Shown here in pieces: positions 6,473-13,001 of a stretch of 13,001 nucleotides of DNA. Position numbers and translations under genes: made by a program. The DNA lies in contig DJXI01000057.1 of NCBI GenBank assembly GCA_002449695.1, positions 39,278 through 52,278 on the forward strand, given 5' to 3'. Below the pieces are notes generated by a model. It was given only the letters and a program-made list of their open reading frames with translations, searched no databases and was not told the origin of the DNA. The DNA comes from Verrucomicrobia bacterium UBA7008 (GTDB taxonomy: Bacteria; Verrucomicrobiota; Kiritimatiellia; RFP12; UBA1067). Each line of letters opens with the position of its first letter. Positions within the stretch are counted from its first letter, which is position 1.

Positions 6473-7111
6473 ATGCAAGTCAAGATCGAAGAGAGCTGGC
6501 GCGCCGTCCTGCAGGAGGAGTTCGACAAGCCGTATTTCGCCGAACTCGCGGCGTTCGTCAAGTCCGCCTACGCCAACGGCGTCGTCTACCCCCCGCCCGG
6601 CCGGATTTTCGAGGCGTTCAACCGCACGCCGTTCGACCAGGTGAAGGTCGTCATCCTCGGCCAGGACCCCTACCACGAGCCCGGCCAGGCGCAGGGGCTC
6701 GCCTTCTACGTGCCGCCGGGCGTGCGGACGCCGCCGTCGCTGGAGAACATCGCCAAGGAGCTCGGCAAAATGCCCGACCTGATGGCCTGGACGCGCGAAG
6801 GCGTGCTCCTGCTGAACGCAACGCTGACCGTCGCGGCGCACCGCGCGGGCTCGCACCAGAACAGGGGCTGGGAGGTCTTCACCGACGCCGTCGTCCATGC
6901 GCTCGCCACGCGACGCGACCATCTCGTCTTCATCCTGTGGGGAAGTTCCGCCCAGCGCAAGGGCGCGTTCATCGACCGCGCGCGCCACTGCGTCATCGCC
7001 TCGCCGCACCCCTCGCCGCTGTCGGCGTACCGGGGCTTCTTCGGCTCGCGGCCCTTCGCCCGCGCCAACGACTACCTCGTCGCGCACGGCCGCGCGCCCG
7101 TCAACTGGTAG
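6473..7111 (+). CDS. ung: Uracil-DNA glycosylase, family 1
   Basis: A 212-residue cytoplasmic base-excision repair enzyme that removes uracil from DNA. The water-activating loop GQDPYH is at 63-68 (Asp65). The uracil-binding Asn115 is in LLLNATLTV. The DNA-intercalation motif HPSPLSAYRGFFG is at 179-191 (His179). The C-terminus PVNW matches the usual family ending, and the length is slightly shorter than the E. coli protein (about 229). I start at 6473 rather than the in-frame ATG at 6446, because the intervening sequence contains the -10 box and the family begins near VKIEESWRAVL. It is the only plus-strand gene here, divergent from the response regulator. Its last 11 bases overlap the end of the convergent gene at 7101. 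Confidence 0.96.
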   Translation: MQVKIEESWRAVLQEEFDKPYFAELAAFVKSAYANGVVYPPPGRIFEAFNRTPFDQVKVVILGQDPYHEPGQAQGLAFYVPPGVRTPPSLENIAKELGKMPDLMAWTREGVLLLNATLTVAAHRAGSHQNRGWEVFTDAVVHALATRRDHLVFILWGSSAQRKGAFIDRARHCVIASPHPSPLSAYRGFFGSRPFARANDYLVAHGRAPVNW

Positions 7112-8033
7112 CGACGTCGTGCAGCGCCGCCTCAAGCCGGGGCAGCGCGTCATGGAGCGAGAGTTTGAACGGCAGGTGCAGCCCGAGCGGCCGCAGCATC
7201 CGGAACATCCGCCCCGAGACGAGCTTCACCTCGCCCGGCACGCGGCCGCGCGCGAGGATGTGCTTGAGGAGGCGTTCGGCGAGGCCCTGCCACAGCCCCT
7301 TCAGGCCCTCCTCGGGATTGACCGACAGTCGGTCGAAGATGATCTTCTCGCCCGTCGCCGCGTCGATGCCGAGAAACGCGTAGCACAGGCGCGGGCGCGC
7401 CTCGCGCGTCATGACGCCGGGGAGGATGCGCAGATCGAGCTCGATCGCCTCCTCGCGCGCGAACGGCAGATCCTTCGCGGCGGCGGCGTCCGCCTTCGCG
7501 AGCGAAATCTTCTCGACGTGCGGCGGCGGCTGCGCGATCACGAGCGGCGCGTCGCGCCACGCGCCCGCGGCGTCCTCGACGCGCGCGAACATCGCCTGCT
7601 CGCCGGCGTAGCGCAGGAAGAGCCGCGCGTCGCTTTCGACGCGCATCATGAGCCCGAACGACTCCCAGAGGATCTTGCGCACGAGCGGCCGCTCCGTCTC
7701 CTTCAGCTCGCGCGGCACGTAGCCGGGATCGTGGCGGAAGAGCTTGATGCCGTCCGCGCGCGTGACGACCATCTCGAAATGCGGCAGCTCCATCGGCGTC
7801 GAATAGAACCCGTACCAGCGGTCGGCGCGCGTGTGCACGTAGTCGTGGAGCGTCTGCCAGCCTTCCAGCATCAGGAAGCGGTACGTGACGAGCGCGCTCT
7901 CGCCGGCGAGCACCGTGCAGAAGTAGGGAAGGACCGTCTTCGCGGGACGGACGGCCCACGTGTGGTGCACGAGCGTCGGCCACAGGCCGAGCGCATCCAT
8001 CTTCGCGCCGAGCGATTCGAGTTCCGCGTCCAT
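7101..8033 (-). CDS. Uncharacterised protein, possibly with a DUF6930-like C-terminal domain
   Basis: A 310-residue protein with no signal peptide and no membrane segments, so probably cytoplasmic. I do not recognise a named enzyme. The N-terminal part (15-140) is rich in aromatics, with LPYFCTVLAGESALVTYRF (35-53) and GWQTLHDYV (58-66). A more polar linker follows, then a compact alpha/beta-looking C-terminal region from about 213: RPRLCYAFLGIDAATGEKI, an amphipathic helix (243-262), then GEVKLVSGRMFRMLRPLGL. The theme of a strand, D..TGE, a helix and a strand resembles DUF6930-type domains as I remember them; treat this as tentative. No catalytic motif is evident. It is the last gene of the serA unit: its ATG is four bases after the GspF-like stop, with GGGG about 9 bases upstream. 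It overlaps ung tail to tail by 11 bases. Confidence 0.8.
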   Translation of the reverse strand: MDAELESLGAKMDALGLWPTLVHHTWAVRPAKTVLPYFCTVLAGESALVTYRFLMLEGWQTLHDYVHTRADRWYGFYSTPMELPHFEMVVTRADGIKLFRHDPGYVPRELKETERPLVRKILWESFGLMMRVESDARLFLRYAGEQAMFARVEDAAGAWRDAPLVIAQPPPHVEKISLAKADAAAAKDLPFAREEAIELDLRILPGVMTREARPRLCYAFLGIDAATGEKIIFDRLSVNPEEGLKGLWQGLAERLLKHILARGRVPGEVKLVSGRMFRMLRPLGLHLPFKLSLHDALPRLEAALHDVATS

Positions 8034-8037
8034 GCGT

Positions 8038-9237
8038 CTACCCCAGCGACGACGAAACCTGGAAGACCGCCATCAGGATCGCGACCGCGACAAACCCGAC
8101 GACGCCCGCGATCAGGACGATCAGCATCGGCTCGAGCGCGTTCGTGAAGCTCGCGATGTTGCGGTCCATGTCCTTCTGGTAGCGCTTGCCGATGTGTTCG
8201 AGCGAGCCGGCCATGTCGCCCGCCTGCTCGCCGACGGCGAGCATGTCGGTCATCATGCGCGGGAACGCGCCCGACGCGGCGAGCGGCCCCGAGATCGACG
8301 TGCCGTCGGTGACGCGCTTGCGCGCCTCGGCGAGCGCCGCGCCGATGACGGCGTTGCCGCACGTCTCCTCGGAGATCTTCAGCGCCTGGAGGACGTTCAC
8401 GCCGTTCTGCAGGAGCGTCTTGAGCGTGTAGGCGAGCGACGAGTACGCGCCGCACGCGACGATGCCCTTGATGAGCGGCGCGCGCAGCTTCCAGCCGTCG
8501 ATCGTCAGCCGCCCCTTCACCGTCTGCTTCCAGCGGCGGAACCAGAGGGCGAAGAGGACGAGGCCGATGAGGAGCGTCCAGCCGTAGTGGATCATGAAGT
8601 CCGACATCCCGATGAGGATGCGCGTCGGGAGCGGCAGCGTCGCGCCGAGCGAGTCGAACACCTTCTGGAACTTCGGGATGATCCAGACGAGCGCGCCGAC
8701 GACGGCCAGCACGCCGAAGCACAGGACGATCACCGGGTAGCTCAGCGCCGACTTGATCTTGCCGCGCATGTTGTCGTTGCGCTCGTAATGGTCGGCGAGC
8801 CGCCGCAGGACGTCCACCATCGCGCCCGACGCCTCCGCCGCGCGGATCATGTTGGCGTAGAGCGGCTCGAACGTCTTCGGATGGTGCGCGCACGCGTCGG
8901 AGAAGTTCTCGCCGCGCACGATGCGCTCGCACAGGTCCTGGCAGACGAAGCGCTGACCGCTGCCCTCCTCGCCCTGGTTCGAGAGCGCCTGGAGCGCCTG
9001 GCCGAGCGTCATGCCGGCCTCGATCAGGTCGGCGAGCTCGGACGTGAAGAGCAGGACCTCGACGCGCTTCATCGTCGTCTTCTGCGCCGAGCCGCCGATC
9101 TGCATGTTCCAGATCGATCCGCCCGCGCCCTTCTTCGGGGCGAGGGCGGTCTTCGCGGCGGCGGCGGGAGCCGCGGACGCGGGCGCGGTCAGCGCCGCGC
9201 CCGGGGCGGCCGGGGTCCGTCTCTTCGCGTAGCCCAT
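8038..9237 (-). CDS. GspF/PilC-family inner-membrane protein of type II secretion or type IV pili
   Basis: A 399-residue polytopic protein with two T2SSF repeats (about 60-185 and 262-390). By family it is the inner-membrane platform protein that couples the assembly ATPase to pseudopilus or pilus growth. The first repeat opens VEVLLFTSELADLIEAGMTLGQAL and contains EASGAM; the second contains LQNGVNVLQAL and VGEQAGDMAGSLEHIG. Hydrophobic segments lie near 166-187, 217-235 and 370-394, as expected. The first 55 residues are unusual: an Ala/Pro-rich low-complexity stretch (9-38) and a Gly/Lys hinge replace most of the usual N-terminal region. No ATPase (GspE/PilB), pilin or GspG is present in this window, so its machine is encoded elsewhere. 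It begins four bases after the serA stop and ends four bases before the next gene. Pilus versus secretion use cannot be decided from this gene alone. Confidence 0.9.
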   Translation of the reverse strand: MGYAKRRTPAAPGAALTAPASAAPAAAAKTALAPKKGAGGSIWNMQIGGSAQKTTMKRVEVLLFTSELADLIEAGMTLGQALQALSNQGEEGSGQRFVCQDLCERIVRGENFSDACAHHPKTFEPLYANMIRAAEASGAMVDVLRRLADHYERNDNMRGKIKSALSYPVIVLCFGVLAVVGALVWIIPKFQKVFDSLGATLPLPTRILIGMSDFMIHYGWTLLIGLVLFALWFRRWKQTVKGRLTIDGWKLRAPLIKGIVACGAYSSLAYTLKTLLQNGVNVLQALKISEETCGNAVIGAALAEARKRVTDGTSISGPLAASGAFPRMMTDMLAVGEQAGDMAGSLEHIGKRYQKDMDRNIASFTNALEPMLIVLIAGVVGFVAVAILMAVFQVSSSLG

Positions 9238-9241
9238 CTTA

Positions 9242-10408
9242 CTACTTGATCACGCGCACGCGCACGACCGCGTCGCTCGATTCGAGCGCGCGCACGACGT
9301 CGGCGGGGATGACGCTGTCGGTGTCGATGAGCGTGTAGGCGAAGTCGCCGCGCGACTTGTTCGCGATGGAGTCGATGTTGACGCCCGCGTTGCCGAGGAT
9401 CGACGTGAACGTGCCGATCATGTTGGCGACGTTCTTGTGGCAGATCGCCACGCGCCCGGCCTTCGTCGGCAGGCCGAGCGAGCAGGCGGGATAGTTGACC
9501 GAGTTGACGATGTTGCCGTTCTCGAGGAAGTCGCGCATCTCCTTGACGGCCATCACCGCGCAGTTGTCCTCGGACTCCTCCGTCGACGCGCCGAGGTGCG
9601 GGATGACGAGGCAGCCCTTCTGGCCGGCCGTCGTCGCGTTCGGGAAGTCGCTGACGTACTTGCGGACCTTGCCCGACTCGAGCGCGGCGAGCATGTCCTT
9701 CTCGTTCACGAGCGCGTCGCGCGCGGCGTTGATGACGATGACGCCCGTCTTCATCATCGCGAGCGCCTCGGCGTTGATCATGCCCTTCGTGGACTCGAGC
9801 GCGGGGACGTGGATGGTGATGAAGTCGCAGTCGCGGTAGATCGATTCGACGTTCTTGCAGTGCTTGACCGCGCGGCTCAGGTTCCAGGCCGCGTCGACGG
9901 AGAGGTAGGGATCGTAGCCGTAGACGTCCATGCCGAGATCGATGGCGGCGTTGGCGACCTTCTGGCCGATCGCGCCGAGGCCGATGACGCCGAGCTTCTT
10001 GCCCTGGATCTCCGTGCCGGCGAACGCCTTCTTCGCCTTTTCGGCCGCCTTGCCGACCGCCGGATCGGCCGCGTTCGCCTTGACCCATTCGACGCCGCCG
10101 ACGATGTCGCGGCTCGCGAGCAGCATCGCGGCGATCACGAGCTCCTTGACGCCGTTGGCGTTCGCGCCGGGCGTGTTGAAGACGACGATGCCCTTCTTGG
10201 CGTACTCGGCGTGCGGGATGTTGTTGACGCCCGCGCCGGCGCGCGCGACGGCGAGGAGCCGCGGACCGGGCTTGAGTTCGTCCATCTTGGCGGAGCGGAC
10301 GAAAACGGCGTCGGCGTCGGCGAAGTTTTCGGTGCGCGCGTAGTTGTCGGGCAGGTTCTTGAGCCCCACATCCGCGATCGGATTGAGGCACGTGTAGGTG
10401 TAGTTCAT
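9242..10408 (-). CDS. serA: D-3-phosphoglycerate dehydrogenase with C-terminal ACT domain
   Basis: A 388-residue cytoplasmic enzyme for the first step of serine synthesis, oxidising 3-phosphoglycerate to phosphohydroxypyruvate with NAD+. The nucleotide-binding motif is GLGAIGQKVA (143-152), followed by the acidic position in VYGYDPY. The substrate/cofactor Arg230 is in NAARDALV and the catalytic His271 in IPHLGASTEESEDNCAV. In this subfamily YVSDFPN (251-257) takes the place where long SerA proteins carry the catalytic Glu segment. Residues 317-388 form a single ACT domain (VAICHKNVANMIGTFTSILG...), the usual serine-sensing regulatory unit. An upstream in-frame ATG at 10459 would add 17 residues (MRGGTFHDK...). 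I reject it because the family starts near the YTYTCLNPIADVGL region and GAAAGAAG precedes the ATG at 10408 at ribosome-binding distance. It heads a unit with the GspF-like gene and the uncharacterised gene. Confidence 0.94.
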   Translation of the reverse strand: MNYTYTCLNPIADVGLKNLPDNYARTENFADADAVFVRSAKMDELKPGPRLLAVARAGAGVNNIPHAEYAKKGIVVFNTPGANANGVKELVIAAMLLASRDIVGGVEWVKANAADPAVGKAAEKAKKAFAGTEIQGKKLGVIGLGAIGQKVANAAIDLGMDVYGYDPYLSVDAAWNLSRAVKHCKNVESIYRDCDFITIHVPALESTKGMINAEALAMMKTGVIVINAARDALVNEKDMLAALESGKVRKYVSDFPNATTAGQKGCLVIPHLGASTEESEDNCAVMAVKEMRDFLENGNIVNSVNYPACSLGLPTKAGRVAICHKNVANMIGTFTSILGNAGVNIDSIANKSRGDFAYTLIDTDSVIPADVVRALESSDAVVRVRVIK

Positions 10409-10448
10409 CTGTTGCTTCTTTCTTCCGTAGAGTTTATCATGGAATGTC

Positions 10449-10464
10449 CCGCCACGCATGGCGG
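10449..10464 (-). other. Perfect hairpin in the serA leader
   Basis: On the minus strand CCGCCA, TGCG loop, TGGCGG forms a perfect six-base stem with a four-base loop. It lies between a likely -10 box (10473-10478) and the serA start, about 40 bases before the ATG, so it would be transcribed near the 5' end of the message. There is no T tract after it, so it is not a simple terminator. It could stabilise the message or act as a regulatory leader; a larger riboswitch fold is not apparent in the roughly 60-base leader. Confidence 0.45.
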
Positions 10465-10472
10465 TGGAGAAT

Positions 10473-10478
10473 AGTATA
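10473..10478 (-). promoter_or_regulatory. Probable -10 box for the serA operon
   Basis: TATACT on the minus strand, in the AT-rich island between serA and the GH16 gene and about 64 bases before the serA ATG. At 17 bases upstream the sequence is TTCCGC, a poor -35. An alternative weak -10-like TAAACT lies closer to the start, after the hairpin. Unlike the response regulator and ung promoters, this one would leave a leader with a recognisable ribosome binding site. Confidence 0.4.
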
Positions 10479-10549
10479 TCACAAACGCGCGCCGCGCGGA
10501 AGTACCGCCCCCGAACCTATTCCCGCGCGGCTGCGCGCGCCGCTTCCAG

Positions 10550-10599
10550 AAGTAAACGCACTTTTATCGTTCGTTTACTTTCAGAACGTGCGTTTACTT
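10550..10599. repeat. Palindromic AGTAAACG repeat cluster at the 3' end of the GH16 gene
   Basis: Perfect 12-base inverted arms AAGTAAACGCAC (10550-10561) and GTGCGTTTACTT (10588-10599) enclose 26 bases. That loop holds a third copy, CGTTTACTT at 10572-10580, in the same orientation as the right arm. Outside the arms, one mismatch is followed by three more pairs. The element is AT-richer than the flanking genes and covers the GH16 stop codon and last residues. It could fold as a transcript-end hairpin, but it lacks a GC-rich stem and T tract. A dispersed repeat or a protein-binding site are alternatives. Confidence 0.65.
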
Positions 10600-11510
10600 T
10601 TGACAGTGGCGAAACGGGAGTTTACCGCCGCCGGTGGAAAGGCGAGCTCTTCGCCGTCCTTCTGGTACAGGCGGATCCAGTCAACCCAGTATTCAATGGG
10701 CAGCGTGTCCCTTTCCGTGATGCGAGACCACGGCGGACACCACCCGTGCCCCGGCGTAAAGATCTCGTTGTTGATGTGGATGTTGTGGAAGTCATGGTGG
10801 CCCGCCATGCCCAGATTCTCGCCCGGACAGTAGTCGTCCGCCTCGCCGATCGGGAACGTCGCGTACTTCTCGCCATCCACGTAGAACGACATCTCCTGCG
10901 GCGTCCACTCGAACCCGTACACATGGAACTCGTCGTTCAGCCGCGCGCAGTCCTTGAACGTGTAGGCGCGGTTCAGGCACCCTTCTCCGCCCGGCAGCAT
11001 GACGTGCCGCCCGCCGGGGGCCCACTTGTGCAGATTCGCGACGACGGCGTTTGTCGAGGAGAACACTTCGAAGATGTCGACTTCCGACCCCCAGGCCGCC
11101 TTCTGCAAACCCGGCTGCGCCGTCATCCAGAAGCTCGGCCACGCGCCGTGACGAAACGGGATCCGCGCCCGCATCTCAAGATAGCCGTACCTGAACGCCA
11201 TCCGGTCGCGTGTCGAAACGCTGCGCGACAGCATCTGCGGCCGGGCCGGATCGCCGGACGGAACGACAAGAAGGTGAAGACATCCGCCCTCGACCCGCGC
11301 CGTCCGCGCATCGTTCGTGTAGATGCAGTCGGAGGATCTCATCATCGGGTGGAACTTCCACCGGGTCTCGTCCAGCGCCCCGCCGTCGAACTCGTCGCGC
11401 CACACCAGCCGCCGCCCCTGCCGGGGCGACGAAGACGCCGCCTCCGCGCCGCAGACGGCCGCAACGGCGAAGCAAACCGCCGCGCCTGTCAAGATGAGCA
11501 GTCTGTGCAT
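10581..11510 (-). CDS. Secreted glycoside hydrolase family 16 enzyme
   Basis: A 309-residue protein with a signal peptide (MHR, hydrophobic core to about residue 20, probable cleavage after AEA at 24), so exported. The GH16 fold is clear: RLVWRDEFDGGALDETRW (34-51), YGYLEMRARIPF (109-119), the active-site motif EVDIFE with nucleophile Glu143, Asp145 and acid/base Glu148, FHVYGFEWTP (195-204) and the closing YWVDWIRLYQ (274-283). Family members cleave beta-glucans, laminarin, agar, carrageenan or porphyran; the substrate is not decided here. Tryptophans and aromatics flank the cleft. There is no carbohydrate-binding module and no PEP-CTERM tail, so it is not an obvious exosortase substrate. 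A strong GGGGAGG lies 7 bases before the ATG. The gene starts 40 bases after carB and may be read through from it. The final SKRTF is encoded by the palindromic repeat, and about 25 residues follow the last recognisable GH16 strand. Confidence 0.92.
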   Translation of the reverse strand: MHRLLILTGAAVCFAVAAVCGAEAASSSPRQGRRLVWRDEFDGGALDETRWKFHPMMRSSDCIYTNDARTARVEGGCLHLLVVPSGDPARPQMLSRSVSTRDRMAFRYGYLEMRARIPFRHGAWPSFWMTAQPGLQKAAWGSEVDIFEVFSSTNAVVANLHKWAPGGRHVMLPGGEGCLNRAYTFKDCARLNDEFHVYGFEWTPQEMSFYVDGEKYATFPIGEADDYCPGENLGMAGHHDFHNIHINNEIFTPGHGWCPPWSRITERDTLPIEYWVDWIRLYQKDGEELAFPPAAVNSRFATVKSKRTF

Positions 11511-11550
11511 CTGCCCGCCTCCCCGGTTGATGGCGTCGGCCGCTTCCCGC

Positions 11551-13001
<1,451 letters not shown>

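Noticed and set aside
10409..10459. Upstream start for serA adding 17 residues
   Set aside because: The extension overlaps the leader hairpin and the ribosome binding site, and the family begins at the later ATG.
10550..10599. Rho-independent terminator for GH16
   Set aside because: A 12-base stem exists but it is AT-rich, has a 26-base loop and is not followed by a T tract; kept as a repeat instead.

Overview
This is a gene-dense, strongly GC-rich bacterial window. It holds ten protein genes, no RNA genes, no insertion sequences and no CRISPR. All genes except one (ung) are on the minus strand, and no gap between genes reaches 300 bases. The gene content (an exosortase fused to EpsI, a WecA-type transferase fused to a CapD-like module, a lone GspF-type protein, a secreted GH16 enzyme) fits a Gram-negative bacterium. 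The PVC superphylum, for example Kiritimatiellota or Verrucomicrobiota, is the most likely group. That placement is an inference from gene types and composition; there is no rRNA or other strong marker.

Region A (43-6391, minus strand, read right to left) looks like one five-gene transcription unit: an OmpR-class response regulator, a membrane histidine kinase, an exosortase with a C-terminal EpsI domain, a polyprenyl-phosphate sugar-1-phosphate transferase carrying an extra CapD-like half, and a short malic enzyme. The genes overlap by 14 and 4 bases or are separated by 1 and 3 bases. The first four suggest a cell-envelope and exopolysaccharide protein-sorting locus with its own two-component control. 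The malic enzyme is a metabolic passenger. Its stop codon lies inside an 8-bp-period tandem repeat at the left edge.

Region B (6392-7111) is a compact divergent promoter followed by ung (uracil-DNA glycosylase). Both sides carry a -10 box only 6-8 bases before the ATG, inside an 11-base inverted repeat, so both transcripts may be leaderless.

Region C (7101-10408, minus strand) is a second tight operon: serA-type phosphoglycerate dehydrogenase, a GspF/PilC-like membrane protein and an unrecognised cytoplasmic protein, with 4-base gaps. The last gene overlaps ung tail to tail by 11 bases. A leader with a perfect hairpin precedes serA.

Region D (10581-13001, minus strand) holds the C-terminal half of carB (cut by the window edge) and a secreted GH16 glycoside hydrolase 40 bases downstream of it. 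The GH16 3' end is built from a short repeated, partly palindromic element (core AGTAAACG) that stands out from the GC-rich surroundings.

The most interesting material is the regulated exosortase/transferase operon with its two fused proteins, the apparently leaderless divergent promoter, and the two short repeat elements that supply the stop regions of maeB and GH16.
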